64,000 nucleotides of DNA from Pseudorhodoferax sp. Leaf274 (lineage in GTDB: Bacteria > Pseudomonadota > Gammaproteobacteria > Burkholderiales > Burkholderiaceae_C). The stretch's first letter is position 1. Each line of letters begins with the position of its first letter. The notes below the pieces were generated by a model. That model was not told where the DNA came from, searched no databases, and was given only the letters and a program-made list of their open reading frames with translations. Location: positions 1,162,735 through 1,226,734 of the forward strand of contig NZ_LMNA01000001.1 of the NCBI RefSeq assembly GCF_001422445.1, given 5' to 3'. The translations under genes and the position numbers were made by a program. Below, piece after piece: positions 17,387 through 26,181 of the stretch.

Positions 17387-18513
17387 CGCAAAAGCGTGCC
17401 ATCAAGCCGGCAGCGACGGCGGCCGCGCGGGGGGCAGGCGATGACCCTTTGTACGCCCGCATCCACGCGCTGGTGCTCGCGGCCCGGCAATCCGTGGCAC
17501 GCGGCGTCGACCTCGTCCAGGTGCGCACCTGCTTCGAGATCGGGCGCCACATCGTCGAGCACGAGCAAGGTGGGCAAGGGCGTGCCGCCTACGGGCAAGC
17601 CTTGCTCAAGGGCTTGGCCGAGCGCCTGACGCAGGCCTTCGGGCGCGGCTTTGCCAAGAGCAACCTTGAGTACATGCGGCGCTTCTACCTGGCCTATGCA
17701 AGCCGTGCAGACATCGCCCAGTCGCCAACTGGGCGATCGGGCGCCGCCGATTCCGCCACGGCAATTGCCCAGTTTTCAACTGGGCCATTGCAAGCTGCTG
17801 CCCCCTTCAGCCTGAGCTGGACGCACTACGTCTTTCTGCTGGGCATCAACAACCCGGACGAGCGCAGCTTCTACGAGATCGAGGCCAGCCAGCAGGGGTG
17901 GAGTCTGAAGCACCTGCGCCGGCAGTTCGACAGCGGGTTGTTCGAACGCCTGGCCCTGAGCCGCGACAAGGACGGGCTGCGCCAGCTGGCGCAACAAGGC
18001 CATGTCGTGGCCCGGCCGGAGGACATGCTCAAAGAGCCCCTGGTGCTGGAATTCCTGGGCCTGTCGGAACAGGCCGGCTACTCCGAATCCGACCTGGAGG
18101 CCGCCGTCATCAACCAGATCGGCCAGTTCCTGCTGGAACTCGGCAAGGGCTTCTTGTTCGAGGCGCGGCAAAAGCGCTTCAGCTTCGATGGCGACCACTT
18201 CTTCGTCGACCTGGTGTTCTACAACCGCCTGCTGCGCTGCTATGTGCTGATCGATCTGAAGCTGGGCAAGCTGACCCACCAGGACCTCGGGCAAATGCAG
18301 ATGTACGTGAACTACTTCGACCGCCACGTGAAGACCGAGGCCGAAAACGCCACCGTCGGCATCGTGCTGTGCAAGAAGAAGAACGAGGCCCTGGTGGAAA
18401 TCACCCTGCCCACCGACGCCAACATCCATGCGCGGGAGTACAGCTTGTACTTGCCGAGCAAGGAGGAATTGCGGGCGAAGTTGCGGGAGTGGACGGACGG
18501 GAGTGGCGAATGA
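17383..18513 (+). CDS. YhcG/DUF1016-family PD-(D/E)xK nuclease
   Basis: A 376-residue protein of the YhcG (DUF1016) family. The N-terminal DUF1016 domain (about residues 20-200) contains FEIGRHIVEHEQGGQGRAAYG and SWTHYVFLLGI; the C-terminal nuclease domain has the catalytic set D276 (FVDLVFYN) and D291-x-K293 (IDLKLGKL), followed by QMQMYVNYFD. These proteins sit in or near type I restriction loci and on mobile elements, and are thought to act on DNA in defence or repair; the reaction is not firmly known. It overlaps the mini-HsdM stop by four bases, so translation is coupled. Residues 107-130 form a low-complexity linker with a repeated IAQSPTG/IAQFSTG element. Confidence 0.9.
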   Translation: MTQKRAIKPAATAAARGAGDDPLYARIHALVLAARQSVARGVDLVQVRTCFEIGRHIVEHEQGGQGRAAYGQALLKGLAERLTQAFGRGFAKSNLEYMRRFYLAYASRADIAQSPTGRSGAADSATAIAQFSTGPLQAAAPFSLSWTHYVFLLGINNPDERSFYEIEASQQGWSLKHLRRQFDSGLFERLALSRDKDGLRQLAQQGHVVARPEDMLKEPLVLEFLGLSEQAGYSESDLEAAVINQIGQFLLELGKGFLFEARQKRFSFDGDHFFVDLVFYNRLLRCYVLIDLKLGKLTHQDLGQMQMYVNYFDRHVKTEAENATVGIVLCKKKNEALVEITLPTDANIHAREYSLYLPSKEELRAKLREWTDGSGE

Positions 18514-18596
18514 GCAGGCGCATGCGGGATGACATTGCGGCGCGGGATGGGCAGGGCGCTCAAGTGTTGGCGACGATCAGGGGAATCATGGCGTGA
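18510..18596 (+). CDS. 28-residue ORF homologous to the HsdM C-terminal tail
   Basis: A short frame that starts at an ATG overlapping the nuclease stop (ATGA) and ends RDGQGAQVLATIRGIMA. It aligns with the last residues of mini-HsdM (AALDAEIAKVLAVIRGLV), sharing DxxIAAxD and VLAxIRG. It is probably a fossil of a second hsdM 3' end rather than a functional peptide, although the overlap would permit translation. Confidence 0.45.
   Translation: MSRRMRDDIAARDGQGAQVLATIRGIMA
18522..18590 (+). repeat. HsdM tail, copy B (direct repeat with 17315-17383)
   Basis: The second, more diverged copy of the HsdM 3' end, immediately downstream of the YhcG nuclease gene. With copy A it brackets the nuclease gene, which suggests the nuclease arrived as a module or that one hsdM end was duplicated during rearrangement. 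The following 175 bases up to 18771 show no gene. Confidence 0.7.
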
Positions 18597-18771
18597 GAGC
18601 TGATGGGTCCATCGCGCCGCTGAGTGAGGTCTGCGCTATCAAGCCCCCCAAGGCTGAAGCACGAGCGGTGCTCGGTAGCGGCGACGCCGTTTCCAGCGCC
18701 ATCTGTGCGTGACCTGACGCAGGGGCAACTGAGCTTGCCTGCTGGGCGCCGATGTATTGACGCCAGGCCTT

Positions 18772-20136
18772 TCATGCCAGCGCTTCGCGCACGGCATGCA
18801 ACGCCCGCCCGCAGTCGTCGCGCGTGAGCCCGCCACCCAGGCACAGCCGCAGCGCTTCGGGCGGTTGCCGGTCGGTCGAGAAGGCCGTGCCGTCCACCGC
18901 GGCGATGCCCAGCGCGCGCAGCTCGGCCGCGATGCGCGTGGCCGGGCTGCTCTCGCTGTCCGAGGCCGGCACCGGCAGCCAGCCATGGAAGCCATGCGGC
19001 TGCGTGCGCACGCCGTGCGGGCCCAGCACCTGGCGCATCTGCGCGCTGCGCCAGGCGCATTCGGCGCGCACGGCCTGCAGCACGGCTTCGGCCTGGCCGC
19101 TCTCCATCCAGTTCGCCACGATGGCGTTGACCAGCGGCGAGGCCATCACGGTGGTCGCGCGCAACGCGCCGGCCAGGCGCAGGTGCGCCGCGGCGGAGGG
19201 CGCCTGCACGTAGGCCAGGCGCAGGCCCGCGCCCAGCCACTTGGACATGCCGCTCACGTAGTAGACGAGGTCGGGCGCGAACTCGGCCATGGACGGCGGG
19301 ATCGCGGCCGGCAGCATGCCGTAGGCATCGTCCTCGATGAGGGGGATGCTGTAGCGCAGCGCAATGTCGGCGATCTGCTCGCGCCGCTTGATCGGCAGCG
19401 TGGCCGTGGTCGGGTTGTGCAGGTTGGGGCACAGGTGCAGCGCGCCGATGGGCGTGCTCTTGCAGGCGGCCTCGAACTCGTCGGGCAAGAGGCCGTGTTC
19501 GTCCATGGCCAGCGGGTGCAGGCGCATGCCCAGCTGCGCGGCGATGGCCTTGATGCCCGGGTAGGTCAGCGCCTCCACGCACAGGCTCTGGCCCGGCTTG
19601 ACCAGCAGCGAGACCAGCGCCAGCAGCACGGCATGGATGCCGGGCGCCACCAGCACGCGCGCGGCATCGGCCTCGACCCACTGCGACATCCATTGCGCAC
19701 CGAGCGCGCGGTCGCGCGGCGTGCCGCCGAAGTCCTGGTAGCGCATGAGGTCGTGCAGCGGCACGGCCGCCAGGCCCGCATTGGCACCCTCCAGCAGCGC
19801 CTGCATGGCCGGGTGCTCCTCGATCTCGGGCGGCATGTTCATGGTCATCTCGGCGCCCGTGCCGGCGCGCAGCGGCAGGCCGATGAAGGAGCCGCGCACG
19901 AAGGAACCCATGCCGGGCCGCGAGGCGATCAGCCCGCGCTCGCGTGCCTCGGCAAAGCCGCGCACCACGGTCGTGTAGTTCAGCTGCAGCCGGGTGGCGA
20001 GCTCGCGCAGCGGCGGCAGCCGTTCGCGCGGGGCCAGGCGGCCCTGCTGCAGGTCCTCGGCGATGAGGTCGGGGATCAGCTGGTAGGCCGGCAGCGGGCT
20101 GGACTTGAGGCGGTGGACCCAGTGGGCGAAGGGCAT
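18772..20136 (-). CDS. MocR-family regulator (GntR wHTH fused to PLP aminotransferase domain)
   Basis: A 454-residue MocR/PdxR-type protein. The N-terminal GntR winged helix (residues 15-82) contains RLPPLRELATRLQLNYTTVVRGF and a RPGMGSFV wing. The aminotransferase-fold domain has N241 (HNPTT), the PLP-contacting aspartate in IEDDAYG near 270, and the PLP lysine K299 in SGMSKWLGAG, so PLP binding is expected. I chose the ATG at 20136, which starts the winged helix; the frame is open further upstream. It is divergent from the Nit1C cluster with 282 bases between, containing repeated TTGATYG elements, and is the obvious candidate regulator of that cluster. Confidence 0.87.
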   Translation of the reverse strand: MPFAHWVHRLKSSPLPAYQLIPDLIAEDLQQGRLAPRERLPPLRELATRLQLNYTTVVRGFAEARERGLIASRPGMGSFVRGSFIGLPLRAGTGAEMTMNMPPEIEEHPAMQALLEGANAGLAAVPLHDLMRYQDFGGTPRDRALGAQWMSQWVEADAARVLVAPGIHAVLLALVSLLVKPGQSLCVEALTYPGIKAIAAQLGMRLHPLAMDEHGLLPDEFEAACKSTPIGALHLCPNLHNPTTATLPIKRREQIADIALRYSIPLIEDDAYGMLPAAIPPSMAEFAPDLVYYVSGMSKWLGAGLRLAYVQAPSAAAHLRLAGALRATTVMASPLVNAIVANWMESGQAEAVLQAVRAECAWRSAQMRQVLGPHGVRTQPHGFHGWLPVPASDSESSPATRIAAELRALGIAAVDGTAFSTDRQPPEALRLCLGGGLTRDDCGRALHAVREALA

Positions 20137-20205
20137 GGGGCAAGTGTGCCTGCCGTGCGGCCTGGTTGCATGGCCGCCGCCGGCGTGTCGTGGTGCACGC
20201 GGGCC

Positions 20206-20330
20206 ATTGATCGGGTGCATTGATTGGATCGGCCGCGCGTTGTGCTGGTGCATGGGCCTGGTGTGCTGCGGCTGCCGTGGCGAAGCCGGGCAGGGCCGCT
20301 GTCGCTGGCTTGATCGGCACTTGATCGCAT
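20206..20330. promoter_or_regulatory. Four TTGATYG direct repeats between MocR gene and Nit1C cluster
   Basis: The motif TTGATCGG occurs at 20207, TTGATTGG at 20220, TTGATCGG at 20310 and TTGATCGC at 20321, that is, as two pairs of direct repeats with 13- and 11-base spacing. MocR-type regulators typically bind direct repeats near their own promoter. This makes the element a likely operator region for the divergent MocR and Nit1C promoters. The rest of the 282-base gap shows no gene. Confidence 0.45.
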
Positions 20331-20418
20331 GGCCCGCAAAGCCGGTGGTACGGCGTTCGCAAGAGGTCTGGCGTCCGGCCATCCCGCCGGCATCCACCGA
20401 ACCGCACGAGGAACCACC

Positions 20419-20901
20419 ATGCCCCAAGTCACGCACCCCGCCCACCGCAACGGCGACTTCCTGGTCGACTACGAAGAGAAGGTCTTCGAGGACGTGAAGG
20501 CCGATCCCGGCGAGAAGGCCCTGGTCACCTTCCACACCGTGGCTTTCGAAGGCTCGATCGGCTTCGTCAACCTGCTGCAGGCCACACGGCTGCAGCGCAA
20601 GGGCTACGACACCTCGGTGCTGCTGTACGGCCCCGGCGTCACGCTGGGTGTCAAGCGCGGCTTTCCGAAGATCGGCGACGAGGCCTTCCCGGGCCACCAG
20701 AACTTCAACAACCAGATCACCAAGTTCATCGCCGAGGGCGGCAAGGTCTACGCCTGCCGCTTCGCGCTGCAGGCGCTGTACGGCCATGGCGAGGGCTCGC
20801 TGATCGAGGGCGTGCGCCCGATCAACCCGCTGGATGTGCTGGACGTCGTGCTGCTCCATAAAAAGGCCGGCGCGGTGATCATCGACACCTGGACGCTGTG
20901 A
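20419..20901 (+). CDS. MSMEG_0572/Sll0783-family protein (Nit1C cluster, NitB)
   Basis: A 160-residue cytoplasmic protein of the family first noted in cyanobacterial sll0783 as a nitrogen-starvation gene. Features are [37 protein letters not shown] and [17 protein letters not shown], a DsrE/F-like alpha/beta pattern. Its biochemical role is unknown; it is always first in Nit1C clusters. The ATG follows a good ribosome-binding site (cgaggaa). It overlaps the nitrilase gene, so both are made together. It opens an eight-gene operon that runs to 27492. Confidence 0.9.
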   Translation: MPQVTHPAHRNGDFLVDYEEKVFEDVKADPGEKALVTFHTVAFEGSIGFVNLLQATRLQRKGYDTSVLLYGPGVTLGVKRGFPKIGDEAFPGHQNFNNQITKFIAEGGKVYACRFALQALYGHGEGSLIEGVRPINPLDVLDVVLLHKKAGAVIIDTWTL

Positions 20902-21902
20902 TGGCCCAGCGCACCGTCCGCGCGGCCGCGGCGCAGATCGCGCCCGACCTCGCGAGTGCCGACGGCACGCTGGCGCGCGTGCTGGAAACCCTGCGCGAGG
21001 CCGCAAGGCAGGGCGTGGAGCTGATCGTCTTCCCCGAGACCTTTGTGCCCTACTACCCCTACTTCTCGTTCGTGCAGCCGCCCGTGCTGCAGGGCGCGGA
21101 CCACCTGCTGCTGATGCAGCGCGCGCCGACCGTGCCCGGCCCGATGACGGACGACGTGGCCGCTGCGGCGCGCGAGCACGGCATGGTGGTGGTGCTGGGT
21201 GTGAACGAGCGCGACCACAGCAGCCTGTACAACACCCAGCTCGTGTTCGACGCCGACGGCCGCCTGGTGCTCAAGCGCCGCAAGATCACGCCCACCTACC
21301 ACGAGCGCATGGTCTGGGGCCAGGGCGACGGCGCCGGCCTCACGGCCGTGGACACGCGCGCCGGCCGCGTCGGCGCACTGGCCTGCTGGGAGCACTACAA
21401 CCCGCTGGCGCGCTACGCGCTGATGGCCGAACACGAAGAGATCCACTGCGCGCAGTTCCCGGGCTCGCTGGTCGGGCCGATCTTCGCGGAGCAGATGGGC
21501 GTGACGATCCGCCACCATGCGCTGGAATCGGGCTGCTTCGTCGTCAACGCCACGGGCTGGCTGCACGACGCGCAGATCCGCGCCATCACGCCCGACGAGA
21601 AGCTGCAGGGCGCGCTGCGCGGTGGCTGCCACACAGCGATCATTTCGCCCGAAGGCAAGTATCTGGCCGAGCCCTTGACCGAGGGCGAGGGCTTGGTCGT
21701 CGCCGACCTGGACTTCGCGCTGATCGCCAAGCGCAAACGCATGATGGATGCGGTGGGCCACTACGCGCGCCCCGAGCTGCTGCGCCTGGCGATTCGGCGC
21801 GATGCGGCGCGCACCACCATGCCCTTGCCCGATGGCGAGCCGCTGCTCGACGAAACCGAGCTTCCCCTTGAAACCGACGCGCCGCTGCGCCGCGTCGCCT
21901 GA
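20901..21902 (+). CDS. Nit1-type nitrilase (Nit1C cluster)
   Basis: A 333-residue nitrilase that hydrolyses nitriles to the acid and ammonia. The catalytic triad is visible: E46 ([11 protein letters not shown]), K128 ([11 protein letters not shown]) and C162 ([14 protein letters not shown]). The [12 protein letters not shown] block is typical of true nitrilases rather than amidases. In Pseudomonas fluorescens NCIMB 11764 the homologous cluster was linked to growth on cyanide as nitrogen source, so cyanide or a cyanide-derived nitrile is the probable substrate. The ATG at 20901 overlaps the previous stop (TGATG); a GTG three bases earlier is the alternative. Confidence 0.93.
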   Translation: MAQRTVRAAAAQIAPDLASADGTLARVLETLREAARQGVELIVFPETFVPYYPYFSFVQPPVLQGADHLLLMQRAPTVPGPMTDDVAAAAREHGMVVVLGVNERDHSSLYNTQLVFDADGRLVLKRRKITPTYHERMVWGQGDGAGLTAVDTRAGRVGALACWEHYNPLARYALMAEHEEIHCAQFPGSLVGPIFAEQMGVTIRHHALESGCFVVNATGWLHDAQIRAITPDEKLQGALRGGCHTAIISPEGKYLAEPLTEGEGLVVADLDFALIAKRKRMMDAVGHYARPELLRLAIRRDAARTTMPLPDGEPLLDETELPLETDAPLRRVA

Positions 21903-21918
21903 CCCCGGAGCCACGTCC

Positions 21919-23067
21919 ATGACCACCGCCGTCCTCGAACCCGTCGCCACCTCCGCCGAGAGCGCACGCCAGCTCATGACCGAGCTGCAGAGCCAGGGCC
22001 TGCGCCTGGTCGACCCCAGCGCGGGCGCGGCCAGCCGGCGCGGCGGTGCCGGCCCCTCGGACCACAAGGCCGTGACCATGGACGGGCTCACGCTGATGGT
22101 GCCCGTGCACACGGCCACCGCCTTCAGTTCTCCCTTCGTGGCCGACGCACCGGGGCCGGACGGCCGCAGCCTGCTGAGGCGCAACAGCATCCCGATTGCC
22201 AGCATCGCCTTCCCGCGCGCGCCGCGCTTCCACGGCCTGCAGACGGCAGAGGGCGTGCCCTACCACCAGATCGCCACGCTGCACGGCGCCGACGTGCTGG
22301 CCACCACCGTGCTGCAGACCTGCATCCGCTACGAGAGCCGGCGCAAGGCCTGCAAGTTCTGCGCGATCGGCCAGTCGCTGGCGGCCGGCCGCACCATCGC
22401 ACGCAAGACGCCGGCGCAGCTGGCCGAGGTGGCCAAGGCGGCCGTGGAGCTCGACGGCGTCAAGCACATGGTCATGACCACCGGCACACCGCCCACGCCC
22501 GACCGCGGCGCGCTCGTCCTGTGCGAGAGCGCCCAGGCCATCCGCGCCGCCGTCGACCTGCCCCTGCAGGCCCAGTGCGAGCCACCCGACACCGACGCCT
22601 GGTTCCAGCGCCTGAAGGACGCTGGCGTGGACACGCTGGGCATGCACCTGGAAGTGGTGGGCGACGACCTGCGCCGCCGGATCCTGCCCGGCAAGGCCGA
22701 GGTGCCGATGGCGCGCTACTGGGATGCGTTCGAAGCCGCCGTCGAAGTGTTCGGCCGTGGCCAGGTCAGCACCTATCTGCTGGCCGGCCTGGGCGACAGC
22801 GCCGAGACGCTGCTGGCCACCAGCCGCCGCCTGCTGGACCTGGGCGTCTACCCCTTCGTCGTGCCCTTCGTGCCGATCAGCGGCACGCCGCTGGAAGACC
22901 ACCCCGCGCCCAGCCCAGAGTTCATGCGCAACGTGCTGGAGCCGCTGGGCGCGCTGGTGGCCGCGGCGGGCGTGCGCGCCTCCGACATCAAGGCCGGCTG
23001 CGGGCGCTGCGCCGCGTGCTCCACCTTGTCCCGCTACGAAGTGACCGAAGCGCCCCTGGCCGCCTGA
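21919..23067 (+). CDS. MSMEG_0568-family radical SAM protein (Nit1C cluster)
   Basis: A 382-residue radical SAM enzyme. The iron-sulfur ligands appear to be C135, C145 and C148 (Cx9Cx2C), a wider spacing than the usual Cx3Cx2C; the motif reads [29 protein letters not shown] matches the SAM-binding strand, and a C-terminal cluster CGRCAAC may bind a second cluster. It may be related to the biotin-synthase-like group. The reaction is unknown but is always linked to the nitrilase, so it may make or modify the nitrile substrate. The frame is open upstream, but the ATG at 21919 after ggagccacgtcc is the best start. Confidence 0.9.
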   Translation: MTTAVLEPVATSAESARQLMTELQSQGLRLVDPSAGAASRRGGAGPSDHKAVTMDGLTLMVPVHTATAFSSPFVADAPGPDGRSLLRRNSIPIASIAFPRAPRFHGLQTAEGVPYHQIATLHGADVLATTVLQTCIRYESRRKACKFCAIGQSLAAGRTIARKTPAQLAEVAKAAVELDGVKHMVMTTGTPPTPDRGALVLCESAQAIRAAVDLPLQAQCEPPDTDAWFQRLKDAGVDTLGMHLEVVGDDLRRRILPGKAEVPMARYWDAFEAAVEVFGRGQVSTYLLAGLGDSAETLLATSRRLLDLGVYPFVVPFVPISGTPLEDHPAPSPEFMRNVLEPLGALVAAAGVRASDIKAGCGRCAACSTLSRYEVTEAPLAA

Positions 23068-23079
23068 AGGAGTTCCGCC

Positions 23080-23658
23080 ATGCTGACCGCCCACGCCATC
23101 CCCTGGTGCGAACTCGCCACCGACTACCGGCCGCAGGCCTTCCGCGTGCAATGGGCCAGCGACGGCTGGATGCTGCGCGAGGCGGCCGCGCTGCGCCGCC
23201 AGGTGTTCTGCGTGGAGCAGGGCCTGTTCGGCGGACGCGCTGGCGACGACCGCGATGCCATCGACGCCGACCCCAGCCTGCACACGTTGGTCGCCTCGTC
23301 CGTGCTGGCCGGCGAGGCCGACCAGATGGTGGGCACCGTGCGCATCCATGCGGCCTCGCCGGGCCTGTGGTGGGGCTCGCGCCTGGCCGTGCGGCGCGCG
23401 TTCCGGCAGAGTGGCGCGCTCGGCACCGAACTGATCCGCCTGGCCGTCAGCAGCGCGCATGCGCTGGGCTGCCGCGAGTTCCTGGCCCATGTGCAGGCGC
23501 AGAACGTGCCGCTGTTCGAACGCCTGCATTGGCAGGTGCTGGACGAGATGGTGCTGCACGGCCGCATGCACGCGCTGATGCGGGCGGACCTCGCCCACTA
23601 CCCGCCGTGCGAGACGCCGTACGCGGGATTCGTCGTCTCGCCGCGGAGGCCGTCATGA
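23080..23658 (+). CDS. MSMEG_0567-family GNAT N-acetyltransferase (Nit1C cluster)
   Basis: A 192-residue acetyltransferase of the GNAT fold. It contains REAAALRRQVFCVEQGLF near the N-terminus, the acetyl-CoA pyrophosphate loop region RRAFRQSGALGTELI, and SSAHALGCREFLAHVQAQNVPLFERL. It would transfer an acetyl group to an amine of an unknown intermediate. The ribosome-binding site aaggag lies seven bases before the ATG. Its stop overlaps the next gene start (ATGA), showing tight coupling with the AIR-synthase-like protein. Confidence 0.88.
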   Translation: MLTAHAIPWCELATDYRPQAFRVQWASDGWMLREAAALRRQVFCVEQGLFGGRAGDDRDAIDADPSLHTLVASSVLAGEADQMVGTVRIHAASPGLWWGSRLAVRRAFRQSGALGTELIRLAVSSAHALGCREFLAHVQAQNVPLFERLHWQVLDEMVLHGRMHALMRADLAHYPPCETPYAGFVVSPRRPS

Positions 23659-24692
23659 GCGCCGTGTTCGACGTCGACATGCTGCAAGGCCTGGCCACGG
23701 CGCTGCGCGCCAGCCGTGGCTTCGCGCACAAGCGCGACATCGCGGCCGTGCTGCCGCAGCTGGGGCCCTCTTCCTTCGCCACGGCCGTGCCCAACGGCGA
23801 CGACTGCGCCGTGCTGCCCGACGCGGACGGTCAAGGCCACCTGCTGCTGGCCATCGAAGGCCTGGTGCAGGACTTCGTCGAGCAGCAGCCCTGGTTCGCG
23901 GGCTACAGCGCGGTGATGGTCAACCTGTCCGACATCGCCGCCATGGGCGGCCGCGCGCTGGCCGTGGTCGATGCGCTGTGGGCCGGCAGTGCGGCGCAGG
24001 GCCGCGACGTGCTGGCCGGCATGCGCGCCGCGTCGGAGCGCTATGGCGTGCCGCTGGTCGGCGGCCACACCAACCTGCGCAGCGCGAGCGGCCAGCTGGC
24101 CGTGGCGGTGCTGGGCCGGGCGCAGCGCCTGATCAGCAGCTTCGCCGCGCAGCCCGGCGACAGAGTGCTCGTGGCGGTGGACCTGCGGGGCCAGTGGCAG
24201 GGCGATGCGCCGTTCTGGAACGCATCGACCACGGCACCGGCCGAGCGCCTGCGTGGCGACATGGCACTGCTGCCTGCGCTGGCCGAGGCAGGACTGGTGG
24301 ATGCCGGCAAGGACATCAGCATGGCCGGCATGCTCGGCACCGCGCTGATGCTGCTGGAATGCTCGGGCGTGGGCGCCACCGTGGACCTGGCAAGGCTGCC
24401 GCGCCCGGCCAGCGTGCCCGACTGGTCGGCGCCGGGCGACGCGGCCGCGGCGCAGCGGCTGCGCTGGCTCAACGCGTTCCCGAGCTTCGGCTACGTGCTG
24501 AGCGTGCGGCCGGCGCAGGCCGACGACACCATCGCGCGCTTCGCCCAGCGCGGCATCGCCTGCGCCGACGTGGGCACCGTGCACCGCGGCAGCGTGCTGG
24601 CCCTGCAGCTCGGCGACGCCCGTGTGCCTCTATGGGACCTGGCGGCCCAGCCCTTCATCGCACCGGCCGTCGAGCCGCGGAGAGCGGCATGA
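23655..24692 (+). CDS. Sll0787-family AIR-synthase-related protein (Nit1C cluster)
   Basis: A 345-residue protein of the PurM/ThiL/HypE superfamily. It has the ATP-binding N-terminal half (VPNGDDCAVLPDADGQGHLL; MVNLSDIAAMGGRALAVVDAL; VGGHTNLRSASGQLAVAVLG) and an AIRS C-terminal domain with DISMAGMLGTALMLLE. These enzymes activate amides or carboxylates with ATP. It overlaps the preceding GNAT stop and the following glycosyltransferase start by four bases each. The substrate is unknown; the family occurs almost only in Nit1C clusters. Confidence 0.88.
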   Translation: MSAVFDVDMLQGLATALRASRGFAHKRDIAAVLPQLGPSSFATAVPNGDDCAVLPDADGQGHLLLAIEGLVQDFVEQQPWFAGYSAVMVNLSDIAAMGGRALAVVDALWAGSAAQGRDVLAGMRAASERYGVPLVGGHTNLRSASGQLAVAVLGRAQRLISSFAAQPGDRVLVAVDLRGQWQGDAPFWNASTTAPAERLRGDMALLPALAEAGLVDAGKDISMAGMLGTALMLLECSGVGATVDLARLPRPASVPDWSAPGDAAAAQRLRWLNAFPSFGYVLSVRPAQADDTIARFAQRGIACADVGTVHRGSVLALQLGDARVPLWDLAAQPFIAPAVEPRRAA

Positions 24693-25861
24693 AGATCGGC
24701 CTGTTCACGCACTCGCTGCGCCCGCGCGGCGGCGTCGTCCACACGCTGGAACTGGCGCGTGCGCTCGTTCGGCGCGGCCATGCCGTGACCGTGCTCGCCG
24801 CCGCAGAGCCTGGCGAGCGGCTGTTCCGCACGGTGGGTTTTCCGGTCGAGACCATCGCGCTGCCGCCGATGCAGGGCGATCTCGTCGCCCAGGTGGCGCA
24901 GCGCATCGACACGCTGGTGGCGGCCCTGCCGCCGCTGCTGGCGCGCGGCGGCCATGACCTGCTGCACGCGCAGGACAGCCTCTCGGGCAACGCGCTCGCG
25001 CTGCTGCGCGAGGCCGGCCACGTGCTGCCGCCCTGGCTGCGCACCGTGCACCACCTGGACGATTTCAGCCAACCGGTGCTCAACCGCTGGCAGGAGCGCG
25101 CCTGGCGCGCGGCCGACGGCGTGGCCTGCGTCAGCGACTTCTGGTGCCAGCACTTGCGCGTGCAGTGGAACCAGCCGGCCGAGCGCATGTTCAACGGTGT
25201 CGATCTGGCCCGCTACCGGCCTGGTGCAGAGCCTGGCGATGCCGCCGCCGTCGCGGCCCTGGGCCTGCCCGAACGCACGGGCCCCGTGCTGCTGCTGGTC
25301 GGCGGCGTGGAGGAACGCAAGAACAGCGTGCGGCTGCTGCAGGCCTTCGCGCAGTTGCGCGCTGCCGATGCGGCCTGGGCCGACGCGCGCCTGGTCGTGG
25401 CCGGTGGTGCCAGCATGCTGGACCATGGCGCCGCGCGCCGCGACTGGCTGGCCGTGCTGGCCGCAACCGGCCTGGCCGAAGGGCCGCAACAGCCCGTGCT
25501 GCGCACCGGCCCGCTGCCCGACGCGCTGCTGCCGGCGCTGATGCGCCGCGCCGACGTGCTGGCCATGCCCTCGCTGGTCGAAGGCTTCGGCCTGGCCGCG
25601 CTGGAGGCGCTGGCCTGCGGCACGCCGGTGCTGGTGTCGCGCCGGCCCCCCTTCACCGAAACGCTGCACGGCACGCCGGCCGTGGCCTGGTGCGAACCCG
25701 AGCACGTGGCCTCCATCGCCACCGGCCTGCAGCAGGCACTGGCCCTGCCGCGCCTGCCCGCGCCGCCGCCCGTCTGCGTGGCCCACAGCTGGGCCCGCAG
25801 CGCCGCGCTGCACGAAGACTGGTACCGGCGCGTGCTGGCGGTTGAACCCGCCATCGCCTGA
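24689..25861 (+). CDS. MSMEG_0565-family glycosyltransferase (Nit1C cluster)
   Basis: A 390-residue GT-B glycosyltransferase of family 4 type. The N-terminal FTHSLRPRGGVVHTLELARALVRRGH binds the acceptor region; the C-terminal donor domain has LLLVGGVEERKNSVRLLQAF and the E-x7-E segment MPSLVEGFGLAALEALACGTPVLV. It transfers a sugar from a nucleotide sugar to an unknown acceptor. Its occurrence in a nitrilase cluster suggests the pathway product or intermediate is glycosylated; that is inference. The start ATG overlaps the previous stop. Confidence 0.9.
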   Translation: MKIGLFTHSLRPRGGVVHTLELARALVRRGHAVTVLAAAEPGERLFRTVGFPVETIALPPMQGDLVAQVAQRIDTLVAALPPLLARGGHDLLHAQDSLSGNALALLREAGHVLPPWLRTVHHLDDFSQPVLNRWQERAWRAADGVACVSDFWCQHLRVQWNQPAERMFNGVDLARYRPGAEPGDAAAVAALGLPERTGPVLLLVGGVEERKNSVRLLQAFAQLRAADAAWADARLVVAGGASMLDHGAARRDWLAVLAATGLAEGPQQPVLRTGPLPDALLPALMRRADVLAMPSLVEGFGLAALEALACGTPVLVSRRPPFTETLHGTPAVAWCEPEHVASIATGLQQALALPRLPAPPPVCVAHSWARSAALHEDWYRRVLAVEPAIA

Positions 25862-25870
25862 AGGAAGCCC

Positions 25871-26161
25871 ATGCCCGCCATGCACTACCGCCTGCGCTGG
25901 CCCGACGCCAGCGAGAGCCTGGCCTACTCGCCCTCGCTGGTCATCGAAGACTTCTTCACGCCCGGCCAGGACTACCCGCTCGCCGACTTCTTGCGCCGCG
26001 TGCGCGAAGCCACGGCGATCGCCAGCGCGCGCGTCGAAGCCAGGTACGGCTTCGCCTGCTCGCGCGCGCACGACCAGCTGGCCGACACCGAGGCGCGCGC
26101 CGCGCCCTTCGCAGGCCTGCCCGACGCACGCGTGCACGTCATCGCCTTCCTCCCCGCCTGA
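25871..26161 (+). CDS. MSMEG_0570-family small protein (Nit1C cluster)
   Basis: A 96-residue cytoplasmic protein characteristic of Nit1C clusters, with MHYRLRWPDASESLAYSPS, IEDFFTPGQDYPLADFLRRV and DARVHVIAFLP. No known domain or catalytic motif can be assigned. The start ATG follows aaggaagcc. It lies between the glycosyltransferase and the flavoprotein with short gaps, so it is co-transcribed. Its constant presence suggests a small partner or carrier, but this is not shown. Confidence 0.85.
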   Translation: MPAMHYRLRWPDASESLAYSPSLVIEDFFTPGQDYPLADFLRRVREATAIASARVEARYGFACSRAHDQLADTEARAAPFAGLPDARVHVIAFLPA

Positions 26162-26181
26162 ACACTCCAGGAGATGCCACC

